Below are positions 1 through 9,282 of a stretch of DNA of 21,704 bases, piece by piece (position 1 is the stretch's first letter; every line of letters begins with the position of its first letter). The translations under genes and the position numbers were made by a program. This DNA is from Balantidium ctenopharyngodoni (lineage: Eukaryota > Ciliophora > Litostomatea > Vestibuliferida > Balantidiidae). The notes below the pieces were generated by a model. That model searched no databases. It saw only the letters and a program-made list of their open reading frames with translations, and was not told the DNA's origin. Where the stretch lies: contig JAWNBB010004927.1 in NCBI GenBank assembly GCA_036325645.1, positions 1 to 21,704 of the forward strand, read 5' to 3'.

Positions 1-24
1 GGGGATTGGGGATTGGGGATTGGG
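1..24. repeat. G-rich heptamer repeat (GGGGATT)3 + GGG, G-quadruplex-capable
   Basis: Three perfect GGGGATT units followed by GGG open the window, giving four G-runs separated by ATT(G) spacers, enough for an intramolecular G-quadruplex. The unit resembles a telomeric repeat. However, a chromosome's left end read 5'->3' should show the C-rich strand, so the orientation is wrong for a terminal telomere. It could be an internal minisatellite, an inverted telomere remnant or an assembly artefact; the sequence alone cannot decide. Confidence 0.75.
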
Positions 25-211
25 CCCATTTATTCTTTTATATTCAATGGAAAATATGAAAAAAAAACAAAATCAAATAATTAAATCCTACCATTCAGGT
101 ATTAATTAAGTTATTGTTTAATATAAATAATAGTATATTGTTTTATTATTATCTTGTTAATTGACTACCCAAATTAACAAAATCAACTCAAATATTCAAA
201 ATCAACTCCTT
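25..211. other. AT-rich 3' flank of the RING/WD40 gene
   Basis: AT-rich DNA with A- and T-runs between the G-rich repeat and the TAA stop of the minus-strand gene. No open reading frame or RNA gene is recognisable. It presumably contains the 3' UTR and polyadenylation region of that gene. Confidence 0.5.
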
Positions 212-1993
212 TTATTCGCACATTACCCCGCTTTTCCAGATAATAACCTTATTATCTCCTCCTGCTGACGCTAATCTCCCGTCGTGCATTTGAATTACAC
301 CGAAAACAATATGACTGTGATCTTTTAGAACCTCCTTCTTTTGAAATCCTTTCGGTGTTTCTGCCCAAATACGAAGAGTTTTGTCTTTCGATGAGCTTAT
401 AATCCTGTCATCGGCAAGCCGAATAATCCCGGTAATTCCGTAATGATGTGCTTTAATGGACGCAAATAGTCTAAACACTTCATTTTCTTCTTTCCATATT
501 TTAATATATTGATCTTCACTTCCACTCACTAACCGATTATCACGTCATTGGCATAAAGCGCGGACCCTTTTCGTATGCCCCGATGTCCCTGCAATTGTAT
601 TAATACACACATATTTGTGTTCTTTTTCTTCCCAAATTCGTATTGTGTTATCTTCCCCACCCGAGGCGATTCTTCCATTGAATCATTCTATCACAACGAA
701 TATCGCGTCGGTATGATCTTCGAGTTTCTGAGCTCATTGAAAATTTTTATTACTGTTTTCTTCCCAAATGCAAATCGTCCGATCCTTCCCTGCCGTCACT
801 CACCTTCCGTCTCCCAACTGTAAGATACAAGTTATATCGCTTTTATGTTCGGATAAAGTTGAATCGCAGGAATAAGTTTGCGTGTTCTTGTTATAACTCC
901 AAATCCGTGTCGAATTATTATCCTTTGCACTCGATAAAATCCTTTCATCTGATAGTTGATACAGTGTTAACACGTATCCGGTTCATTCGTTAATCGTATA
1001 CGTATTCTTAAAAATTCCGTTTTCTTCTGTCCAAAAGCGTATTGAAAAATCTCCTGAGCCGGTGACTCATCTCCCGTCTTTTGTTTGTATTATACACGTG
1101 ATTCATTTGGTGTGTCCAATTCATTTCCCGACATTTGTGAACTGCCTTGAGACTTCCTTATAATCCATATTAATATCTCATATCCTATCAGCCGTCAACT
1201 TTAGTTCATCCGATTTAGCGCGGATATTATTTCATTCCGCGAATATCTGCGGAGTATGTGTAAGCTGAATATTAACAAATTCGAAATTAATGTCCTTCAA
1301 ATACCGTCACATGTAAATATCAGTTGACTCGTTCATCTTTTGGAAGTCCAAGTAATAATTACAATAGAACATTTTAATTATCTTTAGCAGTCATGCTCCC
1401 TTTTCAAGCCTATCTTTGATCACTTTCGCGTACTCCTTTTTCAGATCGTTTCAATTCGAGATTCAGTCGTCGATGTTTTTGATTGTCGAACTAAATCCTT
1501 CCTCAAACTGAGCTTTGAATTTATTCGAGATAGTGTCGAAATTGCTGATAAACTCATCCATGGATTTAAATGTTCACGGAAGTTCGTTTCAAAATTCCCG
1601 GAATAAAATCGCGTAATTATCATTGTCGACAATGGTGTGTTCATTATGTTCGTTGTTCTTCGCACACTCTTCACAAAGACAGAACTTGCAAGTTTTGCAA
1701 TAGCATTTGAGTTCCATTTCTGGGTGTACTAGACATAAATCCTGGTCTTTTTTATTCCCGTCTATCACGGATTTCTGCTTGAGTAAATCGAGAACTTGCA
1801 TAAGCGTCATATCGCAAAATCCTCCTTCTTCACACTTACACCTTATTCTTACCAATTCACAGTTCTTAAAGTCTTTAATATGGTTCACGAATATTAGACG
1901 ATATCAACATTGAGTACAATAGGAGTGTCCACACGACATCGAGTTGTTCAGTTCCTTGTGTGACTGGCAAACGTAGCAGAATAGTTTATCCAT
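212..1993 (-). CDS. RING / B-box / coiled-coil / seven-WD40 protein, probable E3 ubiquitin ligase
   Basis: A 593-residue protein, intronless when TGA is read as Trp; stop is TAA. A RING-like zinc site opens it: C6, C9, C21, H23, C26, C29, then C45/C52/C54. A clean B-box-2 follows with C87, H90, C99, C102, C107, C110, H116 and H119. Residues about 125-285 are helical and partly coiled-coil. Exactly seven WD repeats then run from about 290 to the C-terminus, each ending in a [IF]W after a GD/KD/ED turn, enough for one closed propeller. RING plus B-box is the catalytic and assembly end of TRIM-type ubiquitin ligases; the propeller would bind substrate. TRAF7 is similar but has a TRAF-type zinc finger. 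The start chosen is the ATG just before CYVC; a longer in-frame extension upstream would overlap the divergent gene. The RING spacing is unusual, so ligase activity is inferred. Confidence 0.88.
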
Positions 1994-2022
1994 TTCACTT
2001 ATCAATAAATAAATTAATAAAA
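1994..2022. promoter_or_regulatory. 29-bp divergent start-to-start interval
   Basis: The ATG of the minus-strand RING/WD40 gene and the ATG of the plus-strand EF-hand gene are separated by 29 AT-rich bases. Both 5' UTRs and any core promoter must fit here or overlap the opposite coding region. No TATA or other named element can be assigned. The assignment rests on the two start codons being right. Confidence 0.5.
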
Positions 2023-2517
2023 ATGAATGACGATAAATATAAAAAGTTCTTTTACAACACTGAGAACTTAGAAAACGTGTATAACATATTAAAAGGGGAT
2101 GAGAAGCAGTTGAGAAAGGAAAAAGTAAAGACATGAATCCAGGACTTTGAGGGAGTGGAGTACGACGATTGAAAAGATGATACATCGAATAGTAATCAAA
2201 AGACGAACTCTGAAATAAAGAACGAAGAAACCAACGAAGAGGATAATGAGTATATTACATACGAAGAGTTTTGTTCGATATTCCAAAAAATATACGAGAA
2301 CTCGCAAAATCCGGAAAAGATATTTTTGGAAGGCTTTTGCTACATGGATAAGAATAAAAAAAGCTACTGAGATATCGAAGATCTCAAGAAGGTCAATCAA
2401 CTCTGAAATCAACATTTCACTGACGATGAATTGGAGGGGCTACTCGAATGAGCAGGGAAATCAGACGGGAAAATCACCTTTGAGAATTTCACGGATTTTT
2501 GAAATAATGACAATTAA
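2023..2517 (+). CDS. Small calmodulin-like protein with degenerate EF-hands
   Basis: A 164-residue protein with six in-frame TGA codons read as Trp, ending at TAA. Its size and helix pattern are those of a calmodulin/centrin-like four-EF-hand protein. The C-terminal half is clearest: a loop starting DKNKKSYWDIED (about residues 108-119) and one containing SDGKITFENF near the C-terminus. Both lack part of the standard 1-3-5-12 calcium ligands; the N-terminal pair is weaker still, with an acidic N/E-rich insert around residues 55-75. Calcium binding is therefore doubtful and a structural light-chain or adaptor role is possible. It is transcribed divergently from the RING/WD40 gene. I cannot name the family more precisely. 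Confidence 0.75.
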
Positions 2518-2610
2518 GAAACGGTTAATTTTTAGTATCGGATTAATTGTTGGAGTGAGATGCAAATGCTTATTAAAGTAAAAGTATTTATAACTATTAA
2601 AAGAGATTCT

Positions 2611-2751
2611 TAAACAATTAGATTTATATTGTTAAGGGATGAATACTTTGTTGAAAGGGAATATATTTATATATGTATGTATTATTAGAAAGGATAAATG
2701 TGATTTAATTGTTTTATAAGTCATGATAATGGGTGATTAAACAATTAGATT
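2611..2751. repeat. 14-nt direct repeat, copies at 2611-2624 and 2738-2751
   Basis: TAAACAATTAGATT occurs exactly at 2611-2624 and again at 2738-2751, each followed by a similar ATATT stretch. The span given covers both copies and the spacer. The AT-rich background makes chance repeats more likely, but an exact 14-mer twice in 140 bp is noticeable. Function unknown. Confidence 0.6.
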
Positions 2752-3104
2752 ATATTTGTATTGCGATGATAATGAAGAAAATGAAATGCAAAACAAATAA
2801 GGAGATATCAAGTTAAGGCTGTGCAGATGAGAGGAGAAGGAGAAGGAGGAGACTTATGATAAGAGATTCAAGGGGATGATCACAATTTAAACACATTATT
2901 AAGGAAATAAAGTCGAATTATAAATCCAAACAAATGCAACAAATAATACTAAACTAAAATATAAAAACGTCTATAATCCTATGAAATAAGAGATATTTAA
3001 CAGTATATTTACTAGCATTACACCAGGGAAACACCTAATACATACCAAAAGGAATAAACAATGTTAGTGGAAAATGATCCTGCAATTCGATATAATTTAC
3101 TCCA

Positions 3105-3122
3105 AATAATAATAATAATAAT
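3105..3122. repeat. (AAT)6 microsatellite upstream of the Dpy-30 gene
   Basis: Six perfect AAT units lie about 60 bp before the ATG at 3182. Similar AAT/ATT tracts precede several other genes here. Confidence 0.85.
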
Positions 3123-3181
3123 AAATAACAAATGCTATTAATTCTTAGAAAATAAACTATTCATTATTTTAATTAATATTA

Positions 3182-5575
3182 ATGGAACTTCTTAAAAAAC
3201 TAAAAACAACTCCTATTCCAAAGGACGACACCCCTAAAGAGAACCTCGATTATTTAGACGAAACAAAACTAAATAAAATCGTCAATCGAGGTTTAGCAGA
3301 GCTATATCGAATCCAACCGGAAAACCCGATCACATTCTTGTCACATTGGTTACTGAATGAAAGTCGTTCCCGGGAAATTCTCAAGAAATTCGAAGAAGAC
3401 AATGAAAACAAAGCCGTATTGCTCCTAAAAGTCAAAGAAGAAACACAATTTTACATGAAGGAACAGGAGAAACAGGCGAAGAAAGAGCAAGAAATTTTAT
3501 CTAAGAAACAAGAGCTACGAGATTTAATCAAAAACTGCGACAGTTTCGAAGATAATTTCAATGAAATATGCGAACGGATTAACCAACTCACCTCATCCAC
3601 TGGTACATATATTTCGACATATGACTTCAAAAGGAAAGAAGTTACTTCAGTCGAAGAAGACGAAAACGCCCATATCGATCCTGAAAATATTAAAGTGCTC
3701 CGTTTTATTCATTGGAATAAGGATCATGATTTCTGACATGGTAAATATATAGAGCCGAATAAAGGAGTTACATATCAATTGTTCATGGATGTTGAACAAG
3801 AAGAAGGAGAAGAAGGTGAAGAAGCAAATAATCAAAATGAAAACCAAGAAGAAGCCCAGGGAGAGGAGAAAAAAGAAGGCGGAGAAGAGGAAGATGGAGA
3901 TGACAACGATGAGAATGTCCAGGAGAAAGAAGTAAAAATTAAATCTTCGTTGATAAATGACGTCATAACGAATCCAAAAATCGTATTCTTCCGGGAGCCC
4001 CGACTAGGCGCATATTACGCGTTTAATTTAACATATAAATCCTCTTTGAATTACAAATCCTTAAAATCCGCAATTGAAAACTGACGGGAATATCAAGTCA
4101 AAGTCGAAGAACAGGAAAAATTACGCAAAGAAAAAGACGAAGAAGAGGCAAATAATAGTAAAAATAAGTCCAGGGAAGATCACTCGGAAGAGGAAGACAA
4201 CAGTAAGGAAGAAGGAAATGAAAATAAAGAACAAAAGGAAGGTGACGAAGAAGGAGAAGAGAATGATAAAGACAAACCAGTGAGTTGAGCTGATTTTGAA
4301 AAAGATGAAAAAACCTTAATCTTAAGCCTCGACACGTGAGGGCAGGACAGGACATACAGTGAAGAAGAAAAGGTTTTTATTACCGAAATCGCGCAATTAA
4401 TTAAAGATTCGATTGAGAAAAAAGAGAAGACATTATTAGAAAAAGACCGTGATCTCCGCATCGACTTTCTTAAGCTCGAGGCAACATGAAAAGAAGAATG
4501 GAACGAAGATAAATTATACACTGAAGAAGAAAACGCAGTCAAGGAGCACCAAAGCAGCGAGGAGTATTTGAGTAAAAACGTGGAAGATGAAATGGTTAAA
4601 AATGTGGAAATCGAGTACGCGAAAAGTAATTTCATTATCCAGAACATTGTCGGAAGCGAGTTTTGAACTGCTCTGCAAATGTTCGAACAATTTGAATTCG
4701 TCGAATTCGAGAAAATATTCCAAAATGTTTTCTACTTCGCTAAAGTCGAACCCTGAGAAATCAATGAACCCGAAACGAATAAAATAAGTTGGAAAATAGC
4801 GCGTACCAAATGGAGCGGGTTGTTCGATGTTTTGAAAGAATATAATCCCTTAGGACCGAAACCAGAGAAAATTGCGAACGTTTTCAAAGGGAATTATATC
4901 CTTGATAATTGAGCTCAGTTTACCGAAGAAGGTAAGATAGAAGAAATAACTGAGTATTCGCTCTCGTTGGGGAGACTATTGAAATATATAATCGCGATTT
5001 GAAAAGTAAGAAAGAATGATATCATCGTAAGACACACCGATCAGAAGAATAGGATTAAAGAAAGGAACAATATCATTAAAAAAAACGCGGAAATTGACGC
5101 AGACAGGAAAAAGGCACTCGCTGCTGCAAAACGCGCGTTTAAAAAAGGGAAGTTAGGACAAGATGGTGCCGATGATAAAGAAGAGGAAGAAGAAGGGGAT
5201 GAAGAAGAAGGTGAACAAGGAGATGAAGTTGAGGGTCAGGAAGGAACTAAAGAGGATAATCAAGGGGAAGAAGCAGAGCAAGCGGAAGATGAAGGTAATG
5301 AAGGAGAAGAAAACGTGGAGAAAAATGAACAAGTTGAAGAACCCAAAGTAGAAGGGGAAGAGGCAAAACCTGAAGAAGTTTTCAATGAAGAAGAATGGCT
5401 GGCATGATATGATCAAGAGCATCCAAAAACAGCTGTTCCAGATGAAATTGTTGTTGATTTAGATCTCGACTTTGATCTTGAAGAAGATGAAGAAGGTGGA
5501 GAAGAAGAGGAAGAAGACGGAAATACACAAGAAAAAGAGCAACCGAAGGCTGAGAATAACGACGGTAACGAATAG
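3182..5575 (+). CDS. Dpy-30-motif, Glu-rich radial spoke protein 2 (RSP2)-like axonemal protein
   Basis: A 797-residue protein, intronless with ten in-frame TGA Trp codons and six TGG; stop is TAG. Residues about 20-60 form a Dpy-30 motif: YLDETKLNKIVNRGLAELYR, continuing through a PENPITFLSHWLL core. Dpy-30 motifs are two-helix dimerisers that dock on A-kinase-anchor-type helices, as in radial spoke stalks. After a coiled coil comes a region split by a very acidic insert (about 203-250), then NPKIVFFREPRLGAYYAF, which I read as the GAF-like domain seen with Dpy-30 in Chlamydomonas RSP2. The rest is helical with long Glu-rich tracts (about 310-360, 660-720 and 770-790) and an EEWLAWYDQEHP motif near the C-terminus. 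A bona fide RSPH9 gene lies 1.2 kb downstream, which supports the axonemal assignment. Dpy-30 is firm; RSP2 orthology is an inference. Confidence 0.85.
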
Positions 5576-6823
5576 GATTAGTTATTCAAATACAGATCGC
5601 ATTTATTTTATTATTAAACTAAAGGAAAAATATCATTTATCACGTTCATTGTTATATAATATTATTATTCAAGTTGAGAGGTAAATACGGTAGATTTTCT
5701 ATTTTGATCATTATCGAAATGAAATAGTGTGTGGTCTAAGTCCCAGGGGGAGGATATATTTATTTATGGTCGTTTAATAATGATTTAGTTCAGTAAGTTG
5801 GGGTTGATACTTTTAAAGATTTTAGTAAATAAAAGGTATTATAATAGCTATTTATTAGATATCGTGTTTATGTTTATGTTTATGCTTATGCTTATGCTAA
5901 TGTTCTTTTAAATATTTTTGATAAGTATGACTGGTGATTTAGGAGCATACGTTATCATGAATCCATTTTTAATTTAAAGACAGGTTGGAATTAAATCCAT
6001 CTTAAAATAGAATCGACGAAAGTCTATTTGAGTGTACAGTTTATCTGATTGGGATATAACCTTTATGGTTGTTATAACGGTGTACTTCATTAACACATTT
6101 AGGTACTTATAAATTGAACACATTTTATTTGTTTGTAGTTAGATACAAGTCTTGTGCCGATATTCTCTCCTAGTTCTTCTTTCCAAGTAATATACGAATT
6201 CTGTACCATGATGTATGTTTTTTATTTTGAATAATTTCGACTTTTACTTTGTTACCCATCAGTCTTTCATCGAAAAAACTTTGATTGTGGTATTCCACTT
6301 TCCATGCCCTTGCTTTCCCCTTAAATACAATGTAATTATAATGCCATGTAACTTTAAATCATCTTTATTTCACCATATCCATCATTTGAAGTCCTGTCTA
6401 TTACTCTTTGTCATTCTCTTCTCTTCTTATTCTTCCTTATTCTTAACCTTAACTATTATATATGCACCAAATACATGCGTAGCATGATAACAAAGAACAA
6501 CAAACAAATATCAATTTTTCATTGTAAACCCACAACGAAGACCAACGAAGAAATAAATCAGAATCACATTCAAATCAAATTAGAAAATACCCCATTCACA
6601 ACACCTTAATTTAACAACATTTATATTAATCAACTCATTTTATTCGAGCACACCACACATTTCAACATTACAATCTACATACCCTTACAACAACATCACC
6701 CTCTTTATTCTTTCCCGAACAACCCTTTGATTCCTCCCTCATTAATAATGCTACAAATATTATCCACATACCCAATAACCCTCATTAATTAATGAATTAA
6801 AAATAATAACTGTTTAAATATAA
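5576..6823 (+). other. 1.25-kb intergenic gap with strand-composition switch
   Basis: No supportable protein gene or RNA gene between the RSP2-like and RSPH9 genes. The left part (to about 6200) is G-rich and C-poor, while the stretch before RSPH9 is strongly C-rich: by hand count 69 C and 9 G in 6541-6780. A short hexamer repeat lies at 5865-5900. A 90-codon frame at 6215-6487 has no recognisable protein features. Confidence 0.55.
5865..5900. repeat. Degenerate hexamer repeat TGTTTA/TGCTTA, six units
   Basis: Three TGTTTA units, then two TGCTTA and one TGCTAA in perfect 6-bp register. One T-to-C change is shared by the later units, suggesting expansion after the substitution. No function visible. 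Confidence 0.8.
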
Positions 6824-7756
6824 ATGAACATTATCAACCAATTTGAAAAACAACTCAAACTCATCTCTAAATTTAACGGTGTCTGTTTAAACGTCGAAGA
6901 AAAAACAAAGCTCGAAATCTCATTGAGTGAATGAAACCAACGAACTGAGAATGAACTTCTCCTTTTCTGGGGTAAAATAACAGGGGAAGAAAGCGACTAC
7001 TACATCGCAGAAGGAGTAAATTGAAAACAGAATTACGGGTTCCCACAGAAAACATTTTATTATTCAACTAATAAATTCGATTTTGATGTCTGACCCGATA
7101 CATACCCTTATCACGACAAAGACATGAATGACTCATATTATAAGCCTTTGAAAGGCAATCCCTTGTTAATCCTGAAAAAATATAAAGAAGAAGTGCCAGA
7201 AGGAGAAAACCCTGAAGTAAAGCAAGAAGAACCAAAAAAGGAAATCGAAGGAGATCAGGAGAAGCAAGTTAGTCTTGATAATTTATTAATTGATGAACCC
7301 CCGAAAAAGCCCGAACCAAAAGAGAATTTCACTGAAAAATTAAAACTGTCCTATTTAGTGAGGAGGATTGACTATGATACAAGTATAATTCCACAAGGCG
7401 CATACAAATGAAACACAGAGCATGATATTGAAATCAATAAAAGCTTCAAAGGGTTAACTAAGGAACAAATCGGGGACATGACCAAATGGCTCCACTTCAG
7501 AAAACAAAGTGAGAGGAAGGAAAAAATAATTGAGGAAGACACTTCGATATTCAGGACTGACGTTTTTGACAGCATCACGGACGATGAGTTCCGCGGGAGT
7601 TGGACTTTACAGTGAGACTCATCGAAAACCAGTTGCAATGTTCGGTCGTTGCTCTGGCCCGGATATTTCGCGGTGCATCAGAGCAGTTCCAAGTGATTTT
7701 CCGGAGTGTACTTCGGAAACGGGATGAAAAACATAGACCTACCATTTACAATATAA
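6824..7756 (+). CDS. RSPH9: Radial spoke head protein 9
   Basis: A 310-residue protein with six in-frame TGA Trp codons and four TGG; stop is TAA. The family signatures are clear in order: ELLLFWGKITGEESDYYIA near residues 43-61, FPQKTFYYSTNKFDF, LVRRIDYDTSIIPQGAY in the middle, and RSLLWPGYFAVHQ followed by GVYFGNGMKNIDLPF at the C-terminus. RSPH9 is a small subunit of the radial spoke head, which contacts the central pair and tunes dynein activity in motile cilia. Length is close to the family (276 in human); the extra residues lie mainly in a Glu/Lys/Pro-rich insert around 125-165. Start: first ATG after an AT-rich leader, matching the usual N-terminus. It sits downstream of another radial spoke candidate and 125 bp before the BTB gene, all on one strand. 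Confidence 0.96.
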
Positions 7757-7881
7757 ACCCCTTCTTCATTGTAAAACGCAAATACGACGAGATGATATCC
7801 AATGATAGTTAATAAATAATTCCATAAACAGAAACTTAAATATTTCAAATAATTCTAATAAAAACTATTAAATAAACAAAA

Positions 7882-9282
7882 ATGTCCTCGAGAAATAATA
7901 GCAACATCAACGAAAAAAGTATCCTGAGTGATAACAACAGCAGCAGCATGACGTATGAAGAGAACACAAGTAAGAACGATTTTTAATTCTATTAGTAAAT
8001 AATCAAATGGGGAACTTGGAGTCTTTGAATTCAATTTCAACCAACCTTTACCTGAACCCAATGCACACAAATCTTTCGAACAACACAAATCAAATTCCAA
8101 ACAATAGCGATGTTCCTACGATAGGACAACTTCAGGAGGAATTGAACCAGCAAACTAATTCGGAAGAAGAGGAAAACCCTGACGAACAGTGAAATCACAA
8201 TTGAGATGAAATGCTTGATAACATCGCGGAGTTAATCGCAAATGAAAAGTAAGAATTAGATATTCATATACAAATCGTTATCATTTAGGAATAAAATCAG
8301 CCTCGCAAGGGAGAATTTATCAAAGCAAAAGAAGGAATTTAAAGAGCAATGCATCCGGCAGATGATCAATCATAATAAAGAAATAGAAAAATGGGAGGAA
8401 AATCTGAAAATCGCATCGAGTATCTCCTGTAGCGATAACGATATAGTGGACTTGGATATTGGTGGCACGGATAAAATATCGACGACACTCTTAACGCTGC
8501 GAAAGTACCCTAACTCGGCGCTAAGCGCGATGTTTTCAGGGAATTACGAGTTGCTGAAGCACAACGGCCGTGTGTTTATAGATCGAGACGGTAAAATATT
8601 CCTTTGAGTTATTCAGTATTTACGAAACGGTAAATTGCCTTGATTTGTTAACGATATGATCAAGCAAAACTTTTTCGAGGAATTGGACTATTGGCAAATA
8701 CCCTCGACGATGAGTGACAATGGTTTGAAAAGTAATTTCTTTTTTGACACGGCTTGGTGCGCGGAAACACTTAATATAGAAGGAAACGGGAAGTTCATTA
8801 AAAAGCACACGATACAACATGGCATTGTTTTCTGCACTCCTGGGTGAGACGAGCAATCCTCGTACATTGAGTTCAAGGTGAAAATCGAAGTCCAGTCTCG
8901 TGGAAAGAATCATTTATTCATTGGGTGAGTGGATAAAACCAAGTACAGATACGAGAATTTATTATCCACATTTTGGAAGGATTCCCCGAGTTCATTTTAT
9001 TGGGACGCGAAAAACACGAAATTAATTCGCATCGATGAGAACGGATGACAAACAGGAACAACCATCGGATACGGATGCAAGTGCGATAACTGAGAGATTA
9101 ACTATGGCATTAAATACGACCCCAAAAACAAGACAGTCGAATTTATTAAGAACGGAGTGAATTGAGGTGTTGCGTTTAGGAATGTCCCCTGTGGATGAAC
9201 ACCAAGTTGAGACATTTGGTTCGAAAGTGGAACCGTTGAAATATGAAGTAATGTCACGCCATTGGAACCTGTGTTCTTATAG
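7882..9282 (+). CDS. KCTD-type BTB protein with C-terminal SPRY-like domain (three exons)
   Basis: Three exons, 7882-7969, 7996-8248 and 8289-9282, encode 444 residues with TAG stop. Both junctions restore frame exactly and remove in-frame TAA/TAG codons. The N-terminal 85 residues are Asn/Ser-rich and probably disordered; a helical, likely coiled-coil segment covers about 100-160. A T1-type BTB domain begins at about 165 with VDLDIGGTDKISTTLLTLRK and continues through the YLRNGKLP turn, as in KCTD proteins. From about 265 on, a beta-rich region ends in a KNGVNWGVAF motif and a final SWDIWFESGTVEIW strand pair, resembling a SPRY/B30.2 fold. T1-BTB proteins usually oligomerise and often serve as Cullin-3 adaptors; the SPRY-like part would be the partner-binding module. 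Adaptor function is inference. If translation began at 8007, the first intron would lie in the 5' UTR. Confidence 0.85.
7970..7995 (+). other. 26-nt spliceosomal intron
   Basis: Starts GTAAGA and ends TTAG. Removing it joins exon 1 (88 nt, ending on codon position 1) to the frame of the downstream ATG at 8007 and skips an in-frame TAA. Phase 1. Confidence 0.75.
8249..8288 (+). other. 40-nt spliceosomal intron
   Basis: Starts GTAAGA and ends TTTAG. Unspliced, the frame meets TAG at once. Spliced, it restores a Lys codon and runs straight into the coiled-coil and BTB part. Phase 2. Confidence 0.85.

Larger units (their letters stand above)
2518..3181 (+). other. Intergenic gap with short repeats, no gene seen
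   Basis: About 660 bp between the EF-hand gene and the Dpy-30 gene. No convincing ORF exists with TGA as Trp. The left half is G-rich and C-poor, with a GA-rich tract near 2828-2856. The right half is C-richer and G-poor. It holds a 14-nt direct repeat and an (AAT)6 microsatellite, listed separately. Confidence 0.5.

Noticed and set aside
212-1140. In-frame TGA codons as evidence of a WD40 pseudogene
   Set aside because: The same TGA-as-Trp pattern occurs in every gene here, and the WD repeats are otherwise intact with seven complete units.
6055-6076. TATAAC/GTTATA hairpin as a terminator
   Set aside because: A 6-bp AT-rich stem with a 10-nt loop is expected by chance in such DNA.
6215-6487. 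90-codon plus-strand frame in the gap before RSPH9
   Set aside because: Hydrophobic, low-complexity translation from T-rich DNA, with no motif and no fit to the codon use of neighbouring genes.
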